Source: JBFIHZ01 sp041601535 (lineage in GTDB: Bacteria; Pseudomonadota; Gammaproteobacteria; Xanthomonadales; SZUA-36). From it: 12,025 bases of DNA. Under the pieces are notes generated by a model. It made no database searches, was not told where the DNA came from, and worked only from the letters and a program-made list of their open reading frames with translations. Position numbers and translations under genes: made by a program. The DNA is taken from contig JBFIHZ010000101.1 of the NCBI GenBank assembly GCA_041601535.1, forward strand, positions 1 to 12,025, written 5' to 3'. Positions 1 through 8,721 of this stretch are shown piece after piece. The first letter of the stretch is position 1; each line of letters opens with the position of its first letter.

Positions 1-190
1 GTAACTTCTGCGCCATTCGCAGCGTCTTGTTACTGATCCATCGAAGGATGCCATCTGTTCTGGCTTGTTTTTTGCATAGAACTGTTTAACAGCAATAACG
101 GCGGGGCTGGCACATGACGTCCGGCATATGAGTGGCCTGATTGAGCTGTGTTAGTGTACTAGTTAAATAAAACACCTGGGTGACAACTTC
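1..190. other. Upstream region of the RND operon, no supported gene
   Basis: No gene is supported here. A + strand frame is open from the left edge to about position 87, and a minus-strand frame is open from an ATG at 54 leftwards out of the window. Both are too short to judge, and neither has a clear ribosome binding site. The segment contains a short perfect dyad (CTGTT-T-AACAG, 82-92) and a candidate promoter at 141-169. If the minus-strand frame is real, this would be a divergent control region, as is common for RND operons with a divergent regulator. That is inference only. Confidence 0.5.
141..169 (+). promoter_or_regulatory. Candidate sigma70 promoter for the RND operon
   Basis: TTGAGC (141-146) and TAAATA (164-169) are separated by 17 nt and lie 22 nt upstream of the adaptor ATG. 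The -35 is reasonable and the -10 is poor (3 of 6 consensus positions). A short inverted pair GTGTT (148-152) / AACAC (171-175) brackets the -10, a position where a repressor could act, but the inner bases are not symmetric. This is the best promoter candidate in the upstream region, though weak. Confidence 0.3.
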
Positions 191-1300
191 ATGAACAACA
201 GACCGATTGGCACCTGCAGCAAGCTGACATTGGGCAAGTTGACACTGGCCGCTGCGTCACTGCTTGCACTGCTGCTGACGCAGGGCTGCATGGACCAGGC
301 CAATGGCAGTGTAGAGGACGAAGCGGAAGCAGTTGCCGCCATCCCGGTGGAAACGGCGCGGGTGACCAAGGGGGATGTGGCGGCTTTCTATTCGGGTACC
401 ACCACCATTGAAGCGGATCAGCAGGCTACCGTGGTCTCGCAGATCACCGGGGTCGTCCTCGAGGTATTTGCCGAGGAAGGTGATTTCGTGCAGGCCGGTG
501 ATGAACTGGCGCGGGTCGAGACCGACCGCTACGCGCTGGAGCTGGAGCGCGGCAATGCCACGCTCAAACGCCTCGAAATGGATTACCAGCGCAAGAAGGA
601 ATTGTTTGACCGCAAGCTGGTAAGCGCGGAGGATTTTGAGCGCGTCAGCGCGGAGTACGAAGCGCAAAAAGCGCAGGTTGGCCTGGCTCAGCTGGACCTG
701 AAATATACCCGCATCAAGGCGCCGATTGCCGGTTATGTGTCCGAACGGCTGGTGCGTGCCGGCAACCTGGTGGAATTGCACCAGCCGGTGTACCGCATCA
801 CCAGTTACGACCCCTTGCTGGCCGTACTGCACGTGCCGGAACGGGAGGTGGGCGTGCTGCGCAAAGGCCTGGAAGTGTCGGTGCGCCTGGACGCCTTGCC
901 GGGGCAGAGTTTTTCCGGTGCGGTTACACGCATCAGCCCGGTGATTGACCCGGCCACCGGCACGTTTCGCGTGACGGCTGAAATCCGTGACCCGGAGCAG
1001 CGGGTCAAACCCGGGCTGTTTGGCCGCGTCGATATCCTGTATGACCGCAAATCCAATGTAGACGTCATTCCCCGATCCGCGGTAATCACCGAGGACGAAG
1101 TCAGTCACGTGTTCGTGGTGGAGGCCAACGGCAATGCCAGCCGCCGCACGGTCAGCCTGGGTTACGAGCGCGACGGGGTGGTGGAAGTCATCGACGGGCT
1201 GAGCAGCGGTGAAACCGTGGTCACTGCCGGCAAGGGCAGTTTGAACGATGGATCACGCGTCGAAGCCATCAATGTCACCAGCGACATCCCACAAGCCTGA
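191..1300 (+). CDS. RND efflux periplasmic adaptor (membrane fusion protein), probable lipoprotein
   Basis: Periplasmic adaptor of a tripartite RND exporter, linking the inner-membrane permease to an outer-membrane channel. It has 369 residues, normal for the family. The N-terminus has a hydrophobic stretch (about 17-30) ending in LLTQGC with Cys33, which fits the permissive lipoprotein pattern, although the -3 residue is Thr rather than Leu/Val/Ile. The lipoyl/barrel-sandwich half-motifs are at about 78-112 (VVSQITGVVLEVFAEEGD) and 173-205 (IKAPIAGYVSERLV). They flank a short alpha-helical hairpin (about 114-170). A beta-barrel segment containing DPATGTFRV (253-261) and a membrane-proximal domain (about 290-360) follow. 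It is the first gene of a three-gene operon with both permeases. The Shine-Dalgarno is poor, but this start gives a complete export signal. The family is clear; the substrate is unknown. Confidence 0.93.
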   Translation: MNNRPIGTCSKLTLGKLTLAAASLLALLLTQGCMDQANGSVEDEAEAVAAIPVETARVTKGDVAAFYSGTTTIEADQQATVVSQITGVVLEVFAEEGDFVQAGDELARVETDRYALELERGNATLKRLEMDYQRKKELFDRKLVSAEDFERVSAEYEAQKAQVGLAQLDLKYTRIKAPIAGYVSERLVRAGNLVELHQPVYRITSYDPLLAVLHVPEREVGVLRKGLEVSVRLDALPGQSFSGAVTRISPVIDPATGTFRVTAEIRDPEQRVKPGLFGRVDILYDRKSNVDVIPRSAVITEDEVSHVFVVEANGNASRRTVSLGYERDGVVEVIDGLSSGETVVTAGKGSLNDGSRVEAINVTSDIPQA

Positions 1301-1372
1301 GGCCCTCCGGCTGGCCCGGGCTGCGGCGCATTGCAGCAGTCCGGTCCGGTGGGTGCCAAGCGAGACTTTGCA

Positions 1373-4300
1373 ATGAGCGTAAAAACCCTGAAGCTGGTGG
1401 AAATTGCAACCCGGCGGCACGTGGCCATCTCGATGGCGGCTGTCAGCCTGGTGTTATTCGGGCTGATCGCCCTCAGGGACCTGCAGGTAAACCTGCTGCC
1501 AGACCTCTCCTATCCTACGCTGACGGTTCGCACCGAGTACCAGGGCTCAGCACCCGAGGAAATTGAAACGTTGCTCACACGGCCCGTAGAGGAGGCCGTG
1601 GGCGTGGTTAAAAACGTCATCGCCGTGAAATCGGTGTCCCGTGCAGGCCAGTCAGACGTGATGCTGGAGTTTGCCTGGGGTACCGACATGGACCGCGCCG
1701 GGCTGGAGGTGCGGGAAAAGCTCGAGTTATTGCAACTGCCGCTGGAAGTCAGCCGGCCGTTGTTGTTGCGTTTCAACCCCGCCACCGACCCGGTGATGCG
1801 CTATGGCCTGGTACTGCAAAACTCGGGGCCTGCTATCGATGAAACCGGCCTGAAAGTATTGCGGCGTTATGCCGACGAGGAAATCAAAAAGGCGCTGGAA
1901 CCGGTGGAGGGTGTGGCCGCGGTGAAGATCAGCGGCGGGCTGGAAGATGAAATCCAGGTGGACATCGACCAGCGCAAGATGGCCCAGCTCGGATTGTCAC
2001 TGGATACCCTGATCGCCCGCCTGGCGGCGGAGAATGTCAATGTCTCTGCTGGCCGGCTGGAGCAGGGCGCGCAACGCTACCTGGTGCGCACCATCAACCA
2101 GTTCGCATCAGTACAGGAGTTCGGCTCCATGGTGGTTGCCCCGGGCGAGACGCGCCCGGTGTATTTGCGCGATATAGCCCGGGTCACTGCCGGTTACAGC
2201 GAGCGTGAGGCGATTATCCGCATGAATGGCCGCGAAGCGGTGGAAATTGCCATCTACAAGGAAGGCGATGCCAATACCGTCAACGTGGCGCAAGGTGTTC
2301 GGGCACGGGTTGATGCACTGGCGGAAAAACTGCCTGCTGACATGCAGCTGAACCTGGTGGACGATCAGTCGGTGTTTATCGACCGGGCCATACGCGAAGT
2401 GGTCAACGCCGCGCTGCTGGGTGGGCTGCTGGCCGTGCTGGTGATTTTCGTATTCCTGCGCAACCTGTGGTTCACCTTCATCATCGGTTTGTCCATACCG
2501 GTGTCCATCATCGCTACGTTTTTCCTCATGGGGCAGAGTGGCATTTCACTGAATATCATGTCGCTGGGCGGTATCGCGCTGGCGGCGGGCCTGCTGGTGG
2601 ACAACGCCATCGTGGTGCTGGAAAACATCTCCCGCCACCGCCAGGCAGGTGCCGGCCTGGTCAGCGCGGCCCGTCAGGGCGCCAGCGAGGTGGGCGGTGC
2701 CGTGATTGCCTCCACCCTGACCACGGTGGCGGTGTTCCTGCCACTGGCGTTCGTGGATGGCGTGGCCGGGCAATTGTTCCGCGACCAGGCTTTGACGGTT
2801 ACTTTTGCGTTGATTATTTCCCTGTTTGTGGCGCTGACACTGATACCCATGATGGCCTCCCTGCGGGGCCATAATGCACACCTGGTGCAGCCGGGTTCCA
2901 GCCGGTTCGGCAACCGCGTGCAAGGTTTGTATCAACGTTGCCTGGGGCGCGCCCTGCAACACCGTGCCATTACCCTGGCGCTGGCCGCCGGTTTGCTGCT
3001 GCTGTCGGCTGGCGTGTTGCGGGGCCTTGGCACCGAACTGGTACCGCAACTGCAGCAGGGCCGCTTCGAGGTGATGCTGGAGGCAGCACCGGGCTCACCG
3101 CTGGAGCAAACCGACCAGGTGCAGGTATTGATGCAAGGTGAAGCCGCGCAGCAGGCCGGCGTGCAACTGGTGTACGGTGTGGCCGGCTCGGGCAACCGCA
3201 TCGACGCCAATCCCACCGAAAGTGGCGAGAATATCGCCCGGATGCTGGTCGCCATGCAGCCCGCAAGCTCGGCGCAGGCGGAGGACAGGGTGATTGCCAG
3301 CCTGCGTGAAACGGCCCGTGGCGTAGCGGGCCTTGAGGCCACCTTTGCGGCACCGGAACTGCTCAGTTTTGACAAACCACTGGAGATTGAAATCCAGGGT
3401 TACGACCTGGCCGCCTTACGCCGCAGCAGTGACGCGGTGCTGGCGCGCTTGCGCACATCGGACCGGTTTGCCGACATCGAATCCAGCCTGGAGCGCGGCC
3501 ATCCGGAAATCCAGATTTACTTTGATCAGGAACGGGCTGCGGCCCTGGGGCTTACCGTCAAGGAAGTATCCGACCAGGTGGTGGGGAAAATCCGTGGGCG
3601 GGTGGCCACCCGCTACAGCTGGCGGGACCGCAAGATCGATGTTCTGGTGCGGGTGGGCGAGGAGGACCGCCAATCCATTGCAGCGGTGCGGGAACTGATC
3701 GTCAACCCGCAAAGCAGCCGGCCGGTGCCGTTAAGCGCGGTGGCCGACATCCGCGTGGCCGAAGGGCCGGCGGAGATCCGCCGCAGTGACCAGGAGCGGG
3801 TGGCACTGATCCAGGCCAACCTCGCCCACGGTGACCTGGGCGCCGCCGTGGCCGAAGCCCGGCAATTGTTGGACGGCATGACCCTGCCGTACGGACAGTC
3901 AATGCGCATCACCGGCCAGAGCGAGGAAATGGAAGCGTCATTTGATTCGCTGATGTTTGCCCTGGGCCTGGCCATCTTCCTGGTCTACCTGGTGATGGCG
4001 GCGCAGTTTGAATCCATGCTGCATCCCTTTGTCATCCTGTTTTCCATACCCCTGGCGGCTGTTGGCGTGGCCCTGATGCTGTGGTTGACCGCCACGCCGC
4101 TCAGCGTGATCGTGTTTATCGGCCTGATCATGCTGGCTGGTATCGTGGTCAATAACGCCATTGTGCTGGTGGACCTGATCAACCAGCTGCGTGAGCGCGG
4201 CATGGAACGCATGCAGGCCATTCAGCAGGCAGCGCAGCTGCGGCTGTGTCCGATTATGATGACCACGCTGACCACCGTTCTGGGTTTGTTGCCAATGGCG

Positions 4301-4540
4301 CTGGGCCTGGGGGAGGGCGCCGAAATGCGCACACCGATGGCGCTTACCGTGATCGGCGGGCTGCTGACCTCCACCGCGCTGACATTACTGGTGATACCGG
4401 TGATGTATTCGCTGCTGGACCGCCGTGCCGAGGGCTCTGTCCAGCATCGGGGCGACGCTGCCGGCGAGAGTGCGGCCGCGGACTGGGATGCGGCCGACAC
4501 GGTGTTACCAGCGGACGGCCCCGCGCCGGCGCGGAACTGA
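1373..4540 (+). CDS. RND efflux permease, first of two (AcrB/MdtB-like)
   Basis: Inner-membrane proton-driven RND permease, 1055 residues, full length. TM1 is at about 14-36. The first periplasmic porter half (about 40-335) begins with the typical LPDLSYPTLTVRTEYQGSAP. TM2-TM6 span about 345-495, TM7 lies near 532-550, the second porter half runs about 555-855, and TM8-TM12 about 858-1015. The TM4 relay site reads GLLVDNAIVVLENI (Asp410-Asn411) and the TM10 site reads GIVVNNAIVLVD (Asn927). The AcrB positions Asp407/Asp408/Lys940 are thus Asp/Asn/Asn here. A polar, Ala/Asp-rich tail (about 1018-1055) extends past TM12. ATG 1373 is preferred over a TTG 42 nt upstream because the protein then starts just before TM1, like its relatives. 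It lies 72 nt after the adaptor gene. Drug, dye, lipid or solvent specificity cannot be read from sequence. Confidence 0.93.
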   Translation: MSVKTLKLVEIATRRHVAISMAAVSLVLFGLIALRDLQVNLLPDLSYPTLTVRTEYQGSAPEEIETLLTRPVEEAVGVVKNVIAVKSVSRAGQSDVMLEFAWGTDMDRAGLEVREKLELLQLPLEVSRPLLLRFNPATDPVMRYGLVLQNSGPAIDETGLKVLRRYADEEIKKALEPVEGVAAVKISGGLEDEIQVDIDQRKMAQLGLSLDTLIARLAAENVNVSAGRLEQGAQRYLVRTINQFASVQEFGSMVVAPGETRPVYLRDIARVTAGYSEREAIIRMNGREAVEIAIYKEGDANTVNVAQGVRARVDALAEKLPADMQLNLVDDQSVFIDRAIREVVNAALLGGLLAVLVIFVFLRNLWFTFIIGLSIPVSIIATFFLMGQSGISLNIMSLGGIALAAGLLVDNAIVVLENISRHRQAGAGLVSAARQGASEVGGAVIASTLTTVAVFLPLAFVDGVAGQLFRDQALTVTFALIISLFVALTLIPMMASLRGHNAHLVQPGSSRFGNRVQGLYQRCLGRALQHRAITLALAAGLLLLSAGVLRGLGTELVPQLQQGRFEVMLEAAPGSPLEQTDQVQVLMQGEAAQQAGVQLVYGVAGSGNRIDANPTESGENIARMLVAMQPASSAQAEDRVIASLRETARGVAGLEATFAAPELLSFDKPLEIEIQGYDLAALRRSSDAVLARLRTSDRFADIESSLERGHPEIQIYFDQERAAALGLTVKEVSDQVVGKIRGRVATRYSWRDRKIDVLVRVGEEDRQSIAAVRELIVNPQSSRPVPLSAVADIRVAEGPAEIRRSDQERVALIQANLAHGDLGAAVAEARQLLDGMTLPYGQSMRITGQSEEMEASFDSLMFALGLAIFLVYLVMAAQFESMLHPFVILFSIPLAAVGVALMLWLTATPLSVIVFIGLIMLAGIVVNNAIVLVDLINQLRERGMERMQAIQQAAQLRLCPIMMTTLTTVLGLLPMALGLGEGAEMRTPMALTVIGGLLTSTALTLLVIPVMYSLLDRRAEGSVQHRGDAAGESAAADWDAADTVLPADGPAPARN

Positions 4541-4543
4541 ACC

Positions 4544-7500
4544 ATGGCCCCCGCCCGTCTGGCGCTGAACCGCCCGGTGACCGTGGTGATGTTGTTTGTC
4601 TCCATGGTATCCATTGGCCTGATTGCCAGCCGTTTGCTGCCGCTGGAGTTCTTTCCGGCGGTGGATGTGCCATTCGTTATGGTGGATATTCCCTACCAGG
4701 GCTCAGTCCCCAAGGAAGTGGAACGCGAAATCACCCGCCCGGTGGAAGAAGTGCTGGCCACGATCAGCGGCATCAAGCGCATGGAAACCTATTCCACTGC
4801 CAGCGGCGCACGCTTTGAGGTGGCGTTCGACTGGGGCACCGATGTGGCGGTTAAAGCAGTGGAAGCGCGTGAACGCATTGAAGGTATCCGCAATCAGTTG
4901 CCGTCCGACCTGCGCCGCATCAACGTGCTGAAATTCAATTTCACCGATCAACCGGTGCTGACGCTGCGCATTTCCAGCGAACGGGATTTGTCTACCGCGT
5001 ACGACATGTTGATGCGCCGCTTGGTGCGGCCGCTGGAACGTATCCCCGGCGTGGCGCGGGTGGATTTCCAGGGGATTGAGCCGCGCGAAATCCGCATCGA
5101 TCTGATCGCGGACCGGGTGGTGGCGCACGGTATTGACCTGCTGGATCTGCAGCGCCGCCTGCAACAGGTGAATTTTTCCGATTCCGCCGGCCTGATCCGT
5201 GACCAGGGCATCCGCTACCGGGTCAACCCGCGGGGTGAGTTCCGCACTATTGAAGAAATTCGCCAGCTGGTGATCAATGACCATGGCCTGCGGCTCAGTG
5301 ATATCGCCGAGGTGACCTACGACAGCAAGCGCCGCAATTATGCCCGTCACCTGGACCGCAAGTACGCCATCGGCGTGAGCATCTTCAAGGAAAACGGCGC
5401 CAACCTGGTGGACGTGGGGGCGCGTGTGCTGGAGGAGGTCAACCGCATCGGCCAGACAACGGAAATGCAGGGCATCAATTTATTTTTCCTGGAGAACCAG
5501 GCCGAGGGCGTTACCCAGTCATTGAGCGAGCTGCTCAAGGCCGGACTGCTGGGCGCATTATTGTCCCTGTTTGTGCTGTACTTTTTCCTGCGCCATATGC
5601 CCACCACGCTGATGGTGTCGCTGTCGGTCCCGCTGGCCATTACCATCACCCTGGGTGTGATGTATTTTCTTGGCCTGACGCTGAATATCCTGTCCATGAT
5701 GGGCCTGATGCTGGCCATTGGCATGCTGGTGGATAACGCCGTGGTGGTCAGCGAAAGCATTCAGTCGGAACGCGACAAAACGCCGCACGATCCCCAGGGT
5801 GCCGCCTTGCGTGGTGTAAGCAGTGTCGGCCTGGCGGTAGCCGCCGGTACCCTGACCAGTGCGGCCGTGTTCTTGCCCATTATCTTCGGCGAGCAGGACC
5901 AGATATCCATTTTTCTCACCCACGTGGCGGTGGCCATCGTGGTATCCCTGTCGGTGTCCTTGCTGATTGCGCAAACCCTGATACCGCTGCTGGCCTCGCG
6001 CATGGCGGTGCAGAAATACCGGCCCAACCACTGGATCGAATGGCTCAAGGCGCGTTACGTCAGGCTGTTGCGCTGGAACATGCGCCATCGCTGGTGGGCC
6101 GCGCTGGCCGTGGTGCTGGCGCTGGGCTCGGTGGCACTGCCCATCAGCCTGGTGGAAACCAACATGTTTCCTGAAAACCAGTCACGCCGGCTGTTCCTGA
6201 ATTTCTGGCTGGACGGGCATTATCCGCTGGAGCGCATCAAGCAAGCGGTCGACCGGGTGGAAAATTACCTGTATGAAAACCAGCAGCAGCTCGAGATCCG
6301 CGCGGTGTACACCTATTACAACGAAGAAGGTGAGGCCATTTCGTCCATTCTGCTCAACGACGATGGCGAATCTGGCCGCTCATCCCAGGACATTGCCAAG
6401 GAAATCCTTGAAAACATGCCGAAAATTGCCATTGGCCGGCCGCAGTTCGGTTTTGAACGTTCCGGTGGTGGGGAAAACCTGGGCATTTCGCTGACCGGCT
6501 CCAGCAGCGAGGTGCTGGAAGAGCTGGCCGAGGATGCCGTCAGGCTGTTGGCCGCGGCCGAGGGTCTGGGTGGCGTGGTAGCCGATACTTCCGCCGGTGA
6601 CGAGGAATTGCAGGTGCGGGTCAACCGCGAACGTGCCAATTTGCTGGGCTTTTCCACCCAGGACGTGGCCCAGGTGGTGGCCATCGCACTGCGCGGCGCG
6701 GACCTGCGTGAGTTCAAGGGCGAGGAAGGCGAAATTCCGGTCAGGTTGCAGTTTCGCGAACAGGACCGCTCCGGCCTGGATGATCTGCGCGACCTCAAGG
6801 TGCGCAATGCGCAGGGCGCGGACGTGCCGCTGGCAGCCATGGTGGACGTCGCGCAGCACACCGGGCCAACCCGCATCCAGCGCATCAACCGGTCGACCGG
6901 TGTCCGCGTGACGGCTCAGCTGGACGGCATCAGTACCGACCGGGCCAGGGAGGTGATCCGCGAGCGCATGGATCTGCTGGCCATGCCCGCAGGCTACAGC
7001 TGGCAGTTTGGCAGTGGTTTTGATGAAGATGAAGAAGCCCTGCAAAAGATGGTGTTCAACATCATTCTGGCCATTGCCATTATCTATATCGTGCTGGCGG
7101 CGCAGTTCGAGTCGTTGATTTATCCGGCCAGCATGATTTGCACCATCCTGTTTTCCGTGGTGGGTGTGTACTGGTTTTTCCTGCTGACGGGTACCGACTT
7201 TTCCATCATGAGCATGATTGGCATCCTGATTCTGATCGGCGTGGTGGTGAACAATGGCATCGTGCTGATAGACCATGTCAACCAGTTGCGTTTGCAGGGC
7301 ATGCAGCGGGACGAGGCGCTGATCGTGGCCGGGCGGGACCGCTTGCGGCCCATCCTGATGACGGTAGGCACCACGGTGCTGGGCCTGACGCCGCTGTGTA
7401 TTGGCACCACCCAGCTGGGCGGCGACGGACCGCCGTACTACCCGATGGCCCGGGCCATCGTCGGCGGGCTGTTGTTTTCCACCCTGGTCAGCCTGGTGTT

Positions 7501-7621
7501 CCTGCCCACGATCTATACCTGGCTGGACGCGATGCGCGCCTGGCCGGCGGCCGTTGTGCACAGTTTGGCCAGGTTTGGTCGCAGCTCGGGGCATTGGTTG
7601 TTGCGTCCATTGCGTCGTTAA
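4544..7621 (+). CDS. RND efflux permease, second of two (AcrB/MdtC-like)
   Basis: Second full-length RND permease, 1025 residues, clearly different in sequence from its neighbour. TM1 is at about 11-33, followed by LPLEFFPAVDVPFVMVDIPYQGS typical of the porter-domain start. TM2-TM6 lie at about 330-485, TM7 at about 517-535, the second porter half at about 540-835, and TM8-TM12 at about 838-998. The TM4 site is GMLVDNAVVVSESI (Asp397-Asn398) and the TM10 site is GVVVNNGIVLID (Asn903), the same Asp/Asn/Asn pattern as the first permease. The ATG is 3 nt after the upstream stop codon, so translation is probably coupled. Only a weak GGAA precedes it. An adaptor followed by two permeases resembles mdtABC, where the two permeases form a mixed trimer; applying that here is inference. 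The last 25 residues are basic and follow TM12. Confidence 0.93.
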   Translation: MAPARLALNRPVTVVMLFVSMVSIGLIASRLLPLEFFPAVDVPFVMVDIPYQGSVPKEVEREITRPVEEVLATISGIKRMETYSTASGARFEVAFDWGTDVAVKAVEARERIEGIRNQLPSDLRRINVLKFNFTDQPVLTLRISSERDLSTAYDMLMRRLVRPLERIPGVARVDFQGIEPREIRIDLIADRVVAHGIDLLDLQRRLQQVNFSDSAGLIRDQGIRYRVNPRGEFRTIEEIRQLVINDHGLRLSDIAEVTYDSKRRNYARHLDRKYAIGVSIFKENGANLVDVGARVLEEVNRIGQTTEMQGINLFFLENQAEGVTQSLSELLKAGLLGALLSLFVLYFFLRHMPTTLMVSLSVPLAITITLGVMYFLGLTLNILSMMGLMLAIGMLVDNAVVVSESIQSERDKTPHDPQGAALRGVSSVGLAVAAGTLTSAAVFLPIIFGEQDQISIFLTHVAVAIVVSLSVSLLIAQTLIPLLASRMAVQKYRPNHWIEWLKARYVRLLRWNMRHRWWAALAVVLALGSVALPISLVETNMFPENQSRRLFLNFWLDGHYPLERIKQAVDRVENYLYENQQQLEIRAVYTYYNEEGEAISSILLNDDGESGRSSQDIAKEILENMPKIAIGRPQFGFERSGGGENLGISLTGSSSEVLEELAEDAVRLLAAAEGLGGVVADTSAGDEELQVRVNRERANLLGFSTQDVAQVVAIALRGADLREFKGEEGEIPVRLQFREQDRSGLDDLRDLKVRNAQGADVPLAAMVDVAQHTGPTRIQRINRSTGVRVTAQLDGISTDRAREVIRERMDLLAMPAGYSWQFGSGFDEDEEALQKMVFNIILAIAIIYIVLAAQFESLIYPASMICTILFSVVGVYWFFLLTGTDFSIMSMIGILILIGVVVNNGIVLIDHVNQLRLQGMQRDEALIVAGRDRLRPILMTVGTTVLGLTPLCIGTTQLGGDGPPYYPMARAIVGGLLFSTLVSLVFLPTIYTWLDAMRAWPAAVVHSLARFGRSSGHWLLRPLRR

Positions 7622-7697
7622 GCAAATTGATCCGTGGTTTCGGTTGGTATTTTTCAATCAGTCCGGGACGGATTCGTGTGCCGGGTTCACAAGCGGT

Positions 7698-7727
7698 AAA
7701 AAGAATGCCAGAGCAAAGCTCTGGCAT
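7698..7727 (-). terminator. Rho-independent terminator of the minus-strand cluster
   Basis: A perfect 10-bp inverted repeat ATGCCAGAGC (7705-7714) / GCTCTGGCAT (7718-7727) encloses a 3-nt loop. Read on the minus strand the stem is followed by TCTTTTT, which makes a good intrinsic terminator about 130 nt past the stop codon of the DsbA-like gene. Read on the plus strand the hairpin is followed by ATTGCAGG with no T-run, so for the converging RND operon it would at most be a barrier or a 3'-end protecting structure. Confidence 0.8.
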
Positions 7728-7832
7728 ATTGCAGGTGGCGATGTTTGTACCGGCGCAGATCGCGCTTCTTGAGTGCTTATACAGGTGCATGTCGGAAGTT
7801 GTTCCGGCCAGTCACCTGCGCCCTGTGTGAGT

Positions 7833-7848
7833 GCAATTCCGGAATTGC
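7833..7848. repeat. Perfect 16-bp palindrome
   Basis: GCAATTCCGGAATTGC is its own reverse complement and lies 10 nt past the stop codon of the DsbA-like gene. As RNA it can form only a 6-bp stem with a CCGG loop and has no T-run, so it is not a terminator in itself. As DNA it could be a protein-binding site. No function can be assigned. Confidence 0.6.
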
Positions 7849-7858
7849 TTCAAGCGAA

Positions 7859-8659
7859 CTAGTCGGGCGTGGCTTCAAGCATGGCATCGATCTCTTTTGA
7901 CAGCGATTCATAGCTGCGTGCGCCACTGAAAAATTTGCTGATCAGCACCTGGTCCGGATTATCCGTATCGGTGATGCCCATCACGAAGCTGGGCGTACCA
8001 CGGACGCCAAACTCCTTGCCATCGTTCATGTCATTGTCCACCCGTTCGGCGTACGTGCCATCGGTGAAACAATCGGTGAATCGGTCAGTTTCCAGACCGA
8101 GTTGTTTGCCATAATCCAGCAAGTCTTCATTCGACAGGGATTTTTGATTTTCAAACAACAGATTATGCATCTCCCAGTATTTACCCTGATCACCTGCACA
8201 CAAGGCAGCAAGAGAAGCCGGCAATGCACGCGGATGGATGCTGGTTAATGGAAATTCTTTCATGACAATACGAATCTTGCCGGTGTCGACGTAGTTTTTA
8301 ACCAGTTCGCCATGGGTGTTTATGTAATGCCGCCGGCAAAACGGGCATTGGTAGTCACTAAACTCCACCAGTGTTATTGGCGCGTCAGGTTGGCCGAGGA
8401 AGGGTGATGGGCCAATGCTCAGGTTGCGTTCTTCAAATGCCTTGGGTTGAACTGCGGCGGCGGTTGGCCGGGCACCGCTTTCCAGCAGTTTGCGGATCTT
8501 GGTGAGATCCTTTTGCATGGCGGCCTGGTTTTCTTTCATGCTTTTGATTTCTTCTTGCAGCGCCCGGACTTCGTCTTTGGTGCTGGCGGCCCACGCAGAT
8601 GTTGAAACCAGAGCGAACAGGGCAAACAAGAAAACAATTCTTTGGCTAGAGCGGAACAT
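7859..8659 (-). CDS. Periplasmic DsbA-family thiol-disulfide oxidoreductase
   Basis: Secreted thioredoxin-fold protein of 266 residues. The signal peptide is about 1-24 (cleavage after STSAWA). A charged heptad-like helix at about 28-62 resembles a coiled coil and could mediate oligomerisation. The thioredoxin fold starts near GQPDAPITLVEFSDYQCPFC, with active-site Cys105-Pro-Phe-Cys108 and a conserved cis-proline loop GTPSF (Pro223). The helical insertion between them is at about 140-200. Two further cysteines, Cys154 and Cys197, lie in the insertion and may form a structural disulfide. The architecture fits the DsbA-like thioredoxin_4 group (BdbD and relatives) rather than classic E. coli DsbA (CPHC). 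The start is supported by AAGGAG 9 nt upstream. It lies 102 nt downstream of a cysteine-rich secreted protein on the same strand, making that protein a plausible substrate. Oxidase versus isomerase activity is not determined. Confidence 0.9.
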   Translation of the reverse strand: MFRSSQRIVFLFALFALVSTSAWAASTKDEVRALQEEIKSMKENQAAMQKDLTKIRKLLESGARPTAAAVQPKAFEERNLSIGPSPFLGQPDAPITLVEFSDYQCPFCRRHYINTHGELVKNYVDTGKIRIVMKEFPLTSIHPRALPASLAALCAGDQGKYWEMHNLLFENQKSLSNEDLLDYGKQLGLETDRFTDCFTDGTYAERVDNDMNDGKEFGVRGTPSFVMGITDTDNPDQVLISKFFSGARSYESLSKEIDAMLEATPD

Positions 8660-8668
8660 CAGATCGTT

Positions 8669-8674
8669 CTCCTT
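8669..8674 (-). promoter_or_regulatory. Ribosome binding site of the DsbA-like gene
   Basis: Minus-strand AAGGAG lies 9 nt before the ATG at 8659 and fixes the start that gives a complete signal peptide. It lies 10 nt beyond the promoter-distal arm of the hairpin at 8685-8708, so the structure sits just upstream without covering the site. Confidence 0.75.
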
Positions 8675-8684
8675 AAGCGACGAA

Positions 8685-8708
8685 ATCCGGTGGCGCTTGC
8701 CACCGGAT
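8685..8708 (-). promoter_or_regulatory. Intergenic hairpin A, next to the dsbA-like ribosome binding site
   Basis: A perfect 10-bp stem ATCCGGTGGC / GCCACCGGAT with a 4-nt loop. On the minus strand it is followed by only TTTCG, too short a T-run for efficient intrinsic termination. The position between two co-oriented genes and just upstream of a Shine-Dalgarno suggests mRNA processing, stabilisation or partial attenuation (inference). Confidence 0.6.
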
Positions 8709-8721
8709 CACAGTTGGATTG

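Noticed and set aside
1..87. Partial open frames at the left edge on both strands
   Set aside because: They are under 30 codons inside the window, without recognisable sequence. They cannot be told from chance.
1331..1372. TTG start 42 nt upstream for the first permease
   Set aside because: It would add 14 non-homologous residues ahead of TM1. ATG 1373 fits the usual family start.
6380..7657. 425-codon minus-strand open frame opposite the second permease
   Set aside because: It is antisense to a clearly coding RND permease, its product is rich in His/Gln/Arg with no domain, and it is explained by the GC-rich codon usage of the real gene.
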